DNA from: Picochlorum sp. 'celeri'
Taxonomy: Eukaryota > Chlorophyta > Trebouxiophyceae
Assembly: GCA_010909725.1 (NCBI GenBank)
Contig: JAACMV010000003.1
Span: 1,116,001-1,180,000 of the forward strand
Direction: 5' to 3'
DNA: 64,000 nucleotides
Positions within the stretch are counted from its first letter, which is position 1. Each line of letters opens with the position of its first letter. Of the stretch, positions 40,346 through 49,903 are shown piece after piece. The notes under the pieces are model-generated. The model was not told where the DNA came from. It did not search any database and saw only the letters and a list, made by a program, of their open reading frames with translations. A program made the position numbers and the translations under genes.

Positions 40346-42628
40346 CTAGTGGAAAAATAGATGGTCGAAAACATTCTTGCTCTTTTGCAGGCCAACTTTG
40401 GCACCTCTTGCGGTGGGTCTCCTCATGGGAACCTGTGCCAGAACAGCATGCCTCTCATTCACTGGAACGCCTTTATATGCCTTCCATAATGCTGCTGGGG
40501 TAGGGTATGCTTGAACGATTGAAGCACACACTTCTGGCCCGAGTCCAGGGACTTCATTCAGCATTTGGGCCCACATGTCCTGCAGTGTCATCAAGCCCTT
40601 TTCAAAGTTGGCACAGTGATTGAAGAATTCTGAGAATGAGGGGCATCTTTCCACAGCAGCGCCACTTCGAGGTTGTACGCTTTGTGATTGATAAAACTGT
40701 GTGATGGATTGCGTCATATTCTTGTACAAGGACAGCGTCTGTGCCACATTCTTGGTGCGAATCACTCGAAACCCGTCAATTGTGCTGGTTTTTGCGCAAG
40801 CGGTGCAGACTAATTTATAGTCCGAAGAAGAAGATAACAACTCCACTTGCCCCTCCACCAGGTAGTACAAATTGTTCAACCCACAATGCTTGAGTCTATA
40901 CTTTTGATTGTGGTACCTTCCAGATTCTTTGATGGACTGTATAAGATCTTCTACAGACTTTCTCTCCACAATGTAGTCCAAAATATATTCTTCGCTCATT
41001 CGACCTTTCCGTCTTGCAACCCATGCGACATCTCCCACGGGAATGGTTCTAGTCTCCACAATGCAGCCCATCTGGCGAATCCTGTTCAGATGAGATTCCA
41101 GTGATTCGCCATTAGACCTGCTCGTAGCTGTTCTAAAGTATCTTTCTCTAATATCTACCAATAATACAACGTCGTATTCCTGCAGGAAGGACTGTCCTGG
41201 CGATAATGGCGGCAGACGAACCTTGCATGCATGCCCATGCAGATCTTTCTGCTGTGTCACTTGAACATTGGCATCTCTCTCGCACATGATGGGCCGGGTT
41301 CTGCGACCAAGAGAACTTTGATTTGGAACAAAATCATTTGCAAGGAAAGACGGTTGGCTCGAGGATTCGGGTTCTAACGATGTGACCCTATCACTACGAT
41401 TGATTGTCATCATTCTCCCGTCTTCACCACACTCCTCATCCGAAGAAATCACATCAATCACATCACGATCATGCATGGATGCTTTCAGAGAAGAGAAGGG
41501 CTTCTCTCGCGTGCTCGTTGACGGCATGTCATGCCCAACACGTTGGGAACCCTGCTTCATCTCCCAACGTTCCAACAGCGACGAGTCCAGATCCATATCG
41601 GCATCCATACGTTGTTGTGGCGCATCTCGAGTAGCACCATCGTGGACGGGAAGCCCGGGCTTTTTGTCGATTTTACCTCGGACCACAGCATCCATGTACA
41701 ATCGCTCAGCCAAGACGGCACCATTTTCTGTCAGGCTAATCTTCTTCGGGTTTCCCCACGAATACGCCAGATTATGATTCACTAGAGACTTGAAAGAGGA
41801 CCACCCATTATAAAAAGATCGTGTATACTTTGTCCCAGGCGCTGTGCTACCCTCTGAGAAGATTGGCTTGTTTGAAAGACAACTAGCTTCTGCCACATGC
41901 ATCAACTCGTCCTTTGTCAAATACTCTTGCCTGTTCATTCCTTTTTGCTCAACATACAACATGATGAGAAACGCATAGTTCGCAGTCCCTATTTTGGGAA
42001 CGTAGTCCTTTTTTGTCGTTACTCTCGACCTCTTGGCATCAGGAGCATCCACCTCCACAGCGTGGCCCATATTCGCCTTCTGCATCTTCTGAACAGCTGG
42101 TGGTACAATGCTAGATCCCGGATTCCTAACTGGCTTTGCAGTTCGCGGCGCAACACTCGCGACATTCCCACCGACCGACACAGGCATGGGCACCTGTCCC
42201 CCCTTCCCACGGCGACGATGCAAAGCCAACAATTGCTCCGCAGCACGCGTCCTATCCTGCCGAGACCGCCCAATATCAACCGCTGTCATAGAAGAAGAAG
42301 ATGTGGAAGGGAAACGGAGCCCACTGTCCAATCGCCACTTCCCTTCTTCAAACCTCACCAACTCCTCCCCACTAGGCCTCTCTGGAGGGTACAACTGAAA
42401 CAAACTGGAATCCACGATACCCGCCATCTTGGGACCAACCCCCTTTACAAGCATGAAAGATTCCACATCAAACACTGGCAACGGATGGTCCCGCAGACTG
42501 TCCATGGCAACCTTGATATTCCGAGAGAAATTGCTCCACCTCTGTTGTTGGTCGCCACCCTCCTCCTGTGGCTCCATTGGTGCACTCTGATATCTCTTAC
42601 GAATCTCACTGCATCCCATATTGACCAT
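40346..42628 (-). CDS. MUS81: MUS81 structure-specific endonuclease
   Basis: 760 aa from ATG 42628 (the frame upstream begins at TTG; ATG 42619 is also possible). Residues about 20-110 contain the N-terminal helix-hairpin-helix (VKGVGPKMAGIVDSSLF). A winged-helix follows at about 225-330. The ERCC4 nuclease domain lies at about 490-640 with VVLLVDIRERYF and the signature VERKSVEDLIQSIKESGRYH, and a C-terminal HhH2 ends the protein (EVPGLGPEVCASIVQAYPT). It partners EME1 to cut stalled forks, D-loops and Holliday-junction intermediates in mitosis and meiosis. The linker at about 110-220 and 340-480 is low-complexity and Ser-rich, with many phosphorylatable sites. Confidence 0.94.
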   Translation of the reverse strand: MVNMGCSEIRKRYQSAPMEPQEEGGDQQQRWSNFSRNIKVAMDSLRDHPLPVFDVESFMLVKGVGPKMAGIVDSSLFQLYPPERPSGEELVRFEEGKWRLDSGLRFPSTSSSSMTAVDIGRSRQDRTRAAEQLLALHRRRGKGGQVPMPVSVGGNVASVAPRTAKPVRNPGSSIVPPAVQKMQKANMGHAVEVDAPDAKRSRVTTKKDYVPKIGTANYAFLIMLYVEQKGMNRQEYLTKDELMHVAEASCLSNKPIFSEGSTAPGTKYTRSFYNGWSSFKSLVNHNLAYSWGNPKKISLTENGAVLAERLYMDAVVRGKIDKKPGLPVHDGATRDAPQQRMDADMDLDSSLLERWEMKQGSQRVGHDMPSTSTREKPFSSLKASMHDRDVIDVISSDEECGEDGRMMTINRSDRVTSLEPESSSQPSFLANDFVPNQSSLGRRTRPIMCERDANVQVTQQKDLHGHACKVRLPPLSPGQSFLQEYDVVLLVDIRERYFRTATSRSNGESLESHLNRIRQMGCIVETRTIPVGDVAWVARRKGRMSEEYILDYIVERKSVEDLIQSIKESGRYHNQKYRLKHCGLNNLYYLVEGQVELLSSSSDYKLVCTACAKTSTIDGFRVIRTKNVAQTLSLYKNMTQSITQFYQSQSVQPRSGAAVERCPSFSEFFNHCANFEKGLMTLQDMWAQMLNEVPGLGPEVCASIVQAYPTPAALWKAYKGVPVNERHAVLAQVPMRRPTARGAKVGLQKSKNVFDHLFFH

Positions 42629-43132
42629 TAGAAGAAGAATCAATCATTAGAACCGCCTAAAAACCAAATCCAGCTCAACCTCAAGTGGTTGTTGAGCACG
42701 ATGATCTGTTCACACAAGACAAACGCACACTAGGAATGCATACAGTATATTATTGGATGGAACAATGCATGAAAAACTATCAGGGAAGCATTCCACCGCC
42801 TGTGCAGCACTATCCGCTTCCTTTGCCAACCCGGCAAAGGGTTCCTTCTGGTGTCGTTTCGCTGCCATTGAGGAGAGAGAGAGCCTCAGTGCCTTCTACC
42901 ACCAGTACATCTTCATTAATAATAACACTTGTAGTACTGTATTACATCTGCGTAGGTAGCAATGCACCCAATCTGCTTCTTTTTCAAACATGAACAGCAG
43001 TCTAGACTGCCAGATGCCATATATGGCATTGGCCCCCTTGAAATTGTCATAAGGGTTCTTGGACAGATGGCCACTCGCGCATTCTCTATACCATGGCTAT
43101 TATAAGTTTCATCAGACATACCACTCTGTGTG
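42629..43132. other. Divergent intergenic, no gene seen
   Basis: About 500 bp between MUS81 start (minus) and the small gene (plus). Open frames of up to about 100 codons at 42685-42993 lack any motif. Confidence 0.4.
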
Positions 43133-43746
43133 ATGACGAATGATTATGTATGTATGACGACCACAATGGACCAGAATGTTGCCAAGAATTCTCCACCAGA
43201 CACAGCCCCTAGGGGCTGTGTCCAGGGCGATGACCGACCACCCAGCGATCGTTCATCATCACCTGAGAGAATTGAACGTGTACAGACTACCAAGAGGACG
43301 ACTGAGAAACGGGGATCGTTCATTCCCAGAACATGTTTCAGGTGAGTTTGGCCCCACATTGATGATGGTTCCAGGGTGTGCGATACTCACCTGTGCCACC
43401 TACGTCTCGTAGCTTTTCACAAGAGATTATGACATCAAAAGAGACGATTGAACAAAAGTCGGTAGCAAACAAGAGTGGAGAACATGAAGCAAGAAGAACA
43501 AGGAGGAGAAGAGAGTCAAAACAACCACAAAAGTCCGGAGAAGATGCCACCCCCGCTGGTTCCATATTTTCAGACACCACAAAGAAATACTTGAAGAGCA
43601 GTGGTCTGCATTCAGAGCGGATCGAGCGACTGTTGATGAAGTATTTGGGTCCACCCCAGGAAGCGGAGTCTACAACCCCATGCCCTTCGCCTCAGATTGA
43701 TCAGTCGAAAACTGACACAGACTATGTGATGCATGAAGCAGTGTGA
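43133..43746 (+). CDS. Small basic Ser-rich protein, unknown
   Basis: Exons 43133-43341 and 43413-43746; a 71-bp phase-2 intron (GTGAGTT...TCGTAG) completes a Ser codon (CFS), giving 180 aa. The middle is very basic (ARRTRRRRESKQPQKS), flanked by Ser/Pro-rich and acidic segments. The C-terminal part has a short amphipathic helix (SERIERLLMKYLG). Nuclear localisation is inferred. The start among three nearby ATG codons is uncertain. A 24-nt perfect palindrome lies in exon 1. Confidence 0.6.
43199..43222. repeat. 24-nt perfect palindrome
   Basis: GACACAGCCCCT followed by its exact reverse complement AGGGGCTGTGTC, with no loop bases. It lies inside exon 1 of the small basic protein gene. Confidence 0.9.
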
Positions 43747-43995
43747 ATTAAAGCACTACCAATACCTCGGGGTCGACATGCATGTGTCCATGCAGGGCTG
43801 CATCATCAATCAGCCTCTGACCTGGCATTCATTGATCCGTCCAAGATTTTCCACTTGAGGGACAGAAAGAGACTTCAAATCCATCTAGATCAAAACAGGG
43901 TATCTGTGTGCGTCCAATGCCTCTCATTTTCATTAGTTTCTGAATAACATACAATAGGGATAGTCGTTGGATTGTAATAATAATAGAGTACTACC

Positions 43996-44918
43996 ATGGT
44001 ATTCAACCTTTGCAAAGCCGCGTTTCTGTATACAGTCGTGGCCATGTGTTATATACACGCATCTGGACATGCAATAGAAAGAGGTATGGGATGGGATGCA
44101 TACTCGAGTATTGATGCGGGCAGTGGCTGATGGTATGGTTGATCATGCAGGGAGGAAGCTGCTCAAGGGAGGTGGTGGGTTGGGCTTGTCTGCTGGAGGC
44201 GTTGCATCTACTACAGTGTCTTGTACAACGACTCCTGCGGCATATATTGCTTCAAATCCAGATCTTAGTATCTTCAATAGTGCATTGGAATCTGTTGGGC
44301 TGACTACATCTCTGAATTCGTACTATTCTGCATACACAATCTTTGCTCCAACAAATGCTGCATTTACACGCCTGCTCAGTCAGGAGGATACAACATTGGA
44401 AGCACTGCAGACAACGAATCAGGGCACTTTGGACTTGGTACGTTGATATATATATTAAAGAATATAATATTATCCTGCCTCGGGTCTCACCTAGAATGTG
44501 TTCAACCATGATGCAGATTCTCAAAAACCATATTATTCCTGGTGATGCTTTGACAGTCTCGGATTTCTCCGTTGGAAGTACATATGCGACGATGAACCAG
44601 GGAGAGAATATTCAGCTGGCATCATCCTTGAACCCAATCATTGTGCAGGCAGACATTGAGACATGTGCTTCTGTCATTCACATTGTGGATATTGTCTTGG
44701 TCCCAGACTTTGTATCCATACCCGCAGCAGCTGCTGCATCAGGATCAACGACACCAGGTTCTTCTAGTACTGGTAGTACTGCTGCCACGGGGGGGTCGAG
44801 CCTCGATGTCACCAATGTCAATGTCAATGGAAACGCCGGAGGGGGGTCATTCACCTCTGCCTCTGGAAGCTTTGGAGGGGGGGCCTTCGATTTCAGCGCC
44901 ATAAATATTGCTGGATAA
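43996..44918 (+). CDS. Secreted fasciclin (FAS1)-domain protein
   Basis: Three exons: 43996-44083, 44151-44437 and 44517-44918. Introns are 67 bp (GTATGGG...ATGCAG) and 79 bp (GTACGTT...ATGCAG). The frame is exact, 258 aa. The first intron has an alternative acceptor at 44123 that also keeps frame but would be only 40 bp. Exon 1 encodes a signal peptide (FLYTVVAMCYIHASGHA). A single FAS1 domain follows: H1-box YTIFAPTNAAFTRLL, H2-box LKNHIIPGDAL and VIHIVDIVLVPD. A Gly/Ser/Thr-rich tail follows. FAS1 proteins act in cell-surface or matrix adhesion. It is convergent with eIF3j, stops 9 bp apart. Confidence 0.85.
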
Positions 44919-44927
44919 ATACTACTC

Positions 44928-45726
44928 TTACATGAAATCAAAATCGTCTTCTAATGCATCATCGTATACGTAATCGTCCAATCCAGCAGAACCTCCACCC
45001 TTGCCCACATTCAACGTTGCCTTCTTTAATGTCTTCTTGCCTGCATTCACCACCTTTTCAGCCTTGAGCCTCTCAGATCGGATACCAGACACGCATGTCT
45101 CGATATCCTTTACATCAGACGCAGCCATTCCGTGCAAAGACGCATGCAACAGAGATTTAATGGCTGCCTTGTAATTGCCAGCCTTGGCCTGGGCATGAGG
45201 CAGCAGATATTTGGCTGCGATTAACTTTCCTAGTTCCTCGAATTCTGCACTAGATTTTGGAATGAAACCCTCCAGCTCCCTAGAACTTCCAAATAATTCC
45301 ATTGTCGCAGCATAATCTGCCTCTTCCACCAATCGCTGCTGCCTCAACTTCTCAGCCAGTGGGTCGTCAAGTGGACCTTCGTCAACGACCTTTTGAACCC
45401 CTTTGCTTTCGTCATACTTGGACACCTTTGGCTTTGGCTACACACAGAATGCATACATAGTGTTATTTTCACACGGAAGCCCGAGCATTCAAACGCAATG
45501 CACGTCCAAATCCCATCCACCGCCATCAATTGTAAGAGAAAAGACACCCATTCCAGTATGTATTCCGTACCGCTTTGCTCTCTGGAACAGTTCCCTTCCA
45601 TTTTGGCTCCTCCTGTTCCGCATCCTCGTCCGCAAATTGGTCCTCAGCCTTTGCTGCCACGACTGGCACAACTGGCGTTGGAATAACGGCGTCGTCGTCG
45701 TCCCAGTCTTCCCAAGAGTCACCCAT
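44928..45726 (-). CDS. EIF3J: Translation initiation factor eIF3 subunit j
   Basis: Exons 45726-45571 and 45437-44928; a 133-bp phase-0 intron (GTACGGA...TGTAG) gives 221 aa. The acidic/Trp N-terminus is typical (DSWEDWDDDDAVIP). The middle has LAEKLRQQRLVEEADYAATM and the conserved FIPKSSAEFEELGKLIA; the C-terminus is acidic (DDYVYDDALEDDFDFM). eIF3j/Hcr1 binds the 40S mRNA channel, tunes mRNA recruitment and helps recycling. It sits near another eIF3 gene (eIF3i, 7 kb away), but no operon logic applies. Confidence 0.92.
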
Positions 45727-46446
45727 TGTCTTTTTTTCTGTTTTTTATAATGCTATAGCACAGAGATTGTGCCTCAGCACTAACCTACACGCATCAAGAG
45801 GAGATTGCAAAAACGTATCCCATCAAGCAGATGCTTTCATGGGAGATCTCCACAGACAGCGCTCGCGTCCATCCTGGACACCGTCGTGTCGGCCTGAAAC
45901 AGTCGCATGAGTATCAGGACGCCCTTCCTGCACTGCTATTCGCATATAGTCTCAAGTATTTTTCCATGGAAACTTGATATCGTCGTTGGGACAGCCTGAC
46001 ACTGTAATACGAAGCGATTCAAGGGAGTGAGATTGGACTGGCTTTCGACAAAGCCTATGGTGTTACAGGTACGGGTATGGGGTTGGATACATCAAATAAA
46101 ATGTATAGATAAGGTTCTCTCATGGGAGTGGGGAGAGGTGCTCTCTATTGTGCATACGTCTTCGACAACCTCGTCAGAAATGTTCAAAGTTTCGACTCTT
46201 GGGGGTGGTGTGAGGGCATTTGTCGATTGTGTGTGTATATATGCGATACTAAGTGCGAAGAGGTTGTTTTAAGAGGGGCAGGCAGGGTTTTTACCGCGGA
46301 ATGGAGTGGGTTTGGGACTGGAACTTCATGTTCTTTCTCGCTCTTTGTATGATGGTCTGGATGTACATGTGTGCAGGTAATATATCAGAGTAATTTATAT
46401 AGAGAGAAAGAGAACACAGACTCGTAGTGTTGTCGCTCGGTGAGGA
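45727..46446. other. Divergent intergenic, no gene seen
   Basis: About 720 bp between eIF3j and NOT2 starts. Weak open frames at 46027-46352 have no motif. Donor/acceptor-like bases near 46372-46380 might mark a 5'-UTR intron for NOT2. Confidence 0.35.
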
Positions 46447-47802
46447 ATGAGTCTACATCAGACCTCTGGGGGAGGTGGGATGGATGCGAGATTCTCGTCG
46501 TACCAGCAACAGAATGGTCCGTATTCGACAGGTTCAGGGGCAGGGATGCAGGGTATGCCAGGAGTGGGCGGGTCTCTCGCCGGCCATGGCAGGCAAGGTG
46601 CTCCAGGTGGGATTGGCGGAATGCACATGAGGGGGGGTTCTTCTGGGTCTGTGGTGCAGCCTCATATGCAATCCATGGGCGCGAATAGAATAGGGAGTCA
46701 GCAGCATTATGTTCAGGGCCAGGGAAGTGTAGCGAGAGGTCCTCCACCATCGACTGGGTATGCAACGTCACCAAATGTTGGCAGGAGTCCCACGTCGTAC
46801 CAACAGCAGCAGCAAGGGGCTTTGGGCGGCGGATACCCTGGTGGTCGAACTGGTGGACCTAGTGGTGGATTTATCCCTCCATCTGGAGATTTGCTTTCCA
46901 TGCTCAACAACACGGGTAGTAATGGGACAGCTGGGCAGCAACAACAGTATCCACGGGAAGATGGTCCTGCTCTGTCAATGTCAGATTTTCCTTCTCTGGG
47001 AGGAGCGAGTAGTACTGGACAACAGCAACGAAGTGTGGCTCAGGAGCAAGGGACGGATGCGGTAGGGGTGTTGTTGGGAGGGAGAGGGTTGTCACAGTCC
47101 CCAACATTTGGAGAGGAGGATTTTCCAGCTCTTCCTGGAGCACCTGGCAACAGACCGCAGCGGGTGGTCCAAAGACCTCCTGCTCAATCGTTGAATGTTG
47201 ATCAGAGTAAAATAAATGCTCCAGCAGTGCATAAAGCTGGAGCTATGCCTGGTGTTGCTCAGCCCCCATCTCCTGGAGATCGGTATGGGCTGTTAGGGTT
47301 ATTGAACGTGATTCGTATGTCAGATCCAGATTTGACGACATTAGCGCTCGGAACAGATCTTACGACATTGGGCCTGAATTTGAATTCCCCCGAGCCGCTG
47401 TGGAAGACATTTGTCTCCCCATGGGCTGAGGGACCATCAAAACAAGAAGTGGACCCAAGGATACCAGATTCGTATATTGCTTCGTCATTGCAGATGACTC
47501 GGGAACATTGGTATCATTTGAAACCTGATACACTGTTTTATATTTTCTATGGTACACCTGGAGAAGAAAGTCAGATACGAGCAGGTGCAGAATTGTCTCG
47601 GAGGGGGTGGATGTATCACAAGGAACTCAAGTCGTGGATCACGCGAGTTCCCAACACCAAGCCTGACCAGAAAACGGACAGGGTGGAGATTGGGTCGTTT
47701 CTTGTGTTTGATGTGCTGAATTGGGAAATCATCAGGAAGGATGGCTTTACGCTGTCATTGGATGCTCTGGAATCAAAAGCAAAAATTGAAGAGGCGCTTT
47801 AA
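46447..47802 (+). CDS. CNOT2: CCR4-NOT subunit NOT2
   Basis: 451 aa, single exon. The N-terminal ~280 residues are Gly/Gln/Ser-rich and low-complexity, with short conserved NOT2 pieces (MSDFPSLGG, GEEDFPALPG) that bind the NOT1 scaffold. The C-terminal ~160 residues are the NOT box (NOT2_3_5): DRYGLLGLLNVIRMSDPD, LGLNLNSPEPLWKTF, EHWYHLKPDTLFYIFYG, and the lysine/tryptophan-rich end. NOT2 dimerises with NOT3/5 and links deadenylation to transcription and decay. The stop is 70 bp from the convergent CDCA7-like gene. Confidence 0.94.
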   Translation: MSLHQTSGGGGMDARFSSYQQQNGPYSTGSGAGMQGMPGVGGSLAGHGRQGAPGGIGGMHMRGGSSGSVVQPHMQSMGANRIGSQQHYVQGQGSVARGPPPSTGYATSPNVGRSPTSYQQQQQGALGGGYPGGRTGGPSGGFIPPSGDLLSMLNNTGSNGTAGQQQQYPREDGPALSMSDFPSLGGASSTGQQQRSVAQEQGTDAVGVLLGGRGLSQSPTFGEEDFPALPGAPGNRPQRVVQRPPAQSLNVDQSKINAPAVHKAGAMPGVAQPPSPGDRYGLLGLLNVIRMSDPDLTTLALGTDLTTLGLNLNSPEPLWKTFVSPWAEGPSKQEVDPRIPDSYIASSLQMTREHWYHLKPDTLFYIFYGTPGEESQIRAGAELSRRGWMYHKELKSWITRVPNTKPDQKTDRVEIGSFLVFDVLNWEIIRKDGFTLSLDALESKAKIEEAL

Positions 47803-47872
47803 GAGTACTAGAACTCGTTTCTTATAATGATGACAAGGTAAATAATATGAGAAAATTGTAAGTATAATACAT

Positions 47873-49450
47873 TCACTCGAGGCGCTGTGATATTTCTGAA
47901 AGGCCAACCTTCAAGACACCTTCCTTATGCCCCTTCAACTCGAGACAATGCTGAATTGATTGAACATCACTGAAGCATTCCGTCGAACTTTCTGTCATTC
48001 GTACAATAGCACCTTCTTCGCCTGCAATTAAAGCAGCACATTTCAGCCAAAAATACAAAGCACCATGGCGATCTTCTCCGACTGGTAGGAGCCTAGCACA
48101 GGGATCTGACTGAAAGTACTGTTGCTGGCATGTCGCCCATCGTAGTCTCGCTTTGGTATCCTCTGATATCGAATTGATTGCATTTTCTCGGGCAATACTG
48201 ACAATATCCTTTTGTTTTTCTGACGAGAGATTATTCATGTGATTTGATGAGATCAAGTCGGCAATGTATTTTTGCAGGTATTCCTCTTGCTCTTGCTTCA
48301 TCTTTGCCTTTATCTTGTTGACGTATTTCTTCCTACGCTCCACGATATCCTCTGTATCTTCAACACGCTCCTCAATAATATGTACGATTGGTCCACATGC
48401 AAGAGATTCATGCACCACATCCGAGACAATGTCAAGCTTTTGAGAAATGCTCAAGGACCAGAAGGAAGTACCCTTCGAGGCAGTCCTCGCACTCTTGCGC
48501 CGAGTACTGGAGTCGTCCTGACCTTTGTTCATGTATTTTTTCACCGACCACAGGTCCCATGAGGTCTCCTCCTCATTGTCATTTCCATACCAATCGCATA
48601 TAATAGTCTTGAGTTGTGCCATGGCATTATCAAGAACAGGGGCATTTGCGTTGCTCTTATGCTCGGACACAATTTCCTGAGCAAGCCTTGAAAGGTCGCA
48701 TGCCCTCATGCCGAGAGCTTCTTCACCAAACGTGGCAAAAAATTCCAAAATACACAACAATGTGTCTTCCTGAATCCCTTGAGGAATATCCAAGGCCTTC
48801 CCACCACGCTTGGCACCATACATTTTGAGTTTTACCGGCTCTGGCATATTTTTAAACCTCTTACTCAGTCTTGCATCATCCATGCCTGAAAAATCTCGCG
48901 CCGACCGAATGGGCAATGACGATGCTCTGATTTTCTTTCCTGTGCCATTCTCTGTTGCCACTGCATCGACAGTAGTCTGACGCGCTGGCTCGTCCACCTT
49001 TGTTGTAATATTTGGATTCTTCTCTAGCAACTGGGACACACTCCCAAACCCTGCCTTTTTAGCAATATTTGTGAGAATACCTGTTGCCTTCAAACCCTGC
49101 TTCTTTCGACAAAAGCTGCAGTTGCATATATTTCTACACTTTGGACATTTCCACTTCTTCAGCTTTCTCACAACATCTACAACCTCGTTATATCGGTTCA
49201 ACAGGCATCGCGGGCAAAAATTGAGATTACATGTGGCCTCTTTGCAAGGAGCCTTCACCTCGACCGTTTTCTGGCGACACTGGTGACACGTTGTACCATT
49301 CTCACTATCATATATCCTACCTCCTTGATGGCGGATCCCAGGTTCTGAGTTCCTCTTTTTCAATCCAACCTTTAAAATCTGCTGTTTCTTCTTCCCAGTT
49401 GTCGCCACCTTGGAAACCCCCTTCTTCTTAGAGACGAGTCTTTTCTTCAT
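47873..49450 (-). CDS. CDCA7-like zinc-finger protein with DDT-like domain
   Basis: 525 aa. After a very basic N-terminus (KKRLVSKKKGVSKVATTGKKK), residues about 50-120 form the zf-4CXXC_R1 domain of CDCA7: TCHQCRQKTVE, CNLNFCPRCLLNRY, WKCPKCRNICNCSFCRKKQG. A segment at about 220-260 reads like a DDT domain (QEDTLLCILEFFATFGEEAL). A C-terminal part has the WHIM-like phrase LPVGEDRHGALYFWLK. CDCA7 proteins recruit the HELLS/DDM1 remodeller to maintain DNA methylation in heterochromatin. The fusion of zinc finger with DDT/WHIM-like parts is seen in plant-type homologues. Nuclear function is predicted. Confidence 0.85.
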   Translation of the reverse strand: MKKRLVSKKKGVSKVATTGKKKQQILKVGLKKRNSEPGIRHQGGRIYDSENGTTCHQCRQKTVEVKAPCKEATCNLNFCPRCLLNRYNEVVDVVRKLKKWKCPKCRNICNCSFCRKKQGLKATGILTNIAKKAGFGSVSQLLEKNPNITTKVDEPARQTTVDAVATENGTGKKIRASSLPIRSARDFSGMDDARLSKRFKNMPEPVKLKMYGAKRGGKALDIPQGIQEDTLLCILEFFATFGEEALGMRACDLSRLAQEIVSEHKSNANAPVLDNAMAQLKTIICDWYGNDNEEETSWDLWSVKKYMNKGQDDSSTRRKSARTASKGTSFWSLSISQKLDIVSDVVHESLACGPIVHIIEERVEDTEDIVERRKKYVNKIKAKMKQEQEEYLQKYIADLISSNHMNNLSSEKQKDIVSIARENAINSISEDTKARLRWATCQQQYFQSDPCARLLPVGEDRHGALYFWLKCAALIAGEEGAIVRMTESSTECFSDVQSIQHCLELKGHKEGVLKVGLSEISQRLE

Positions 49451-49903
49451 CTGTTCCCACGCCGAGGAAGACGACCCTCAACTAAATCAATTACAAAAAC
49501 AACACGAGTATATCCATGCACCCGATGATCAAAGCAAAACGTGAGCGAATTGGGTCCTCGCCGAGAGATCTTCAGAATCCTATGAAAACCCACGAATGGC
49601 CGCCAACCATCTCATATCAGCATTCTACACTCTGCTTATGATATATATTGATTTCATATAGAATATACGCAAGATCTGAACCTGATGTTACCCTGTCAAG
49701 GAGAGGCAACGATTTCAATCTGGGTCGCGCCTTTTTTTCTCTCGGTCCCCTGATGGTCGAGTATTTCGAGGCAACCGAAACACATCGCCTGCAGGAGTTT
49801 TCAAATTTAAAAAATAAGGAACCCTGTTTTTCTGATTTTTCGAATACTTGATCAAGTACATCCATGACCGAATGAGAGTCACACGAATTGCTTTGTGATA
49901 CAC
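49451..49903. promoter_or_regulatory. Divergent promoter region
   Basis: 453 bp between the CDCA7-like start (minus) and CCDC47 start (plus); no gene or repeat seen. Confidence 0.4.

Noticed and set aside
40346..42628. MGC acylation signal on MUS81
   Set aside because: MGCSEI begins at the second in-frame ATG (42619); an upstream ATG (42628) is likely used, and a nuclear nuclease is an unlikely lipidated protein, so this is taken as coincidence.
44084..44123. 40-bp first intron in the FAS1 gene
   Set aside because: The acceptor at 44123 keeps frame, but all other introns here are at least 62 bp; the acceptor at 44150 gives 67 bp and also keeps frame.
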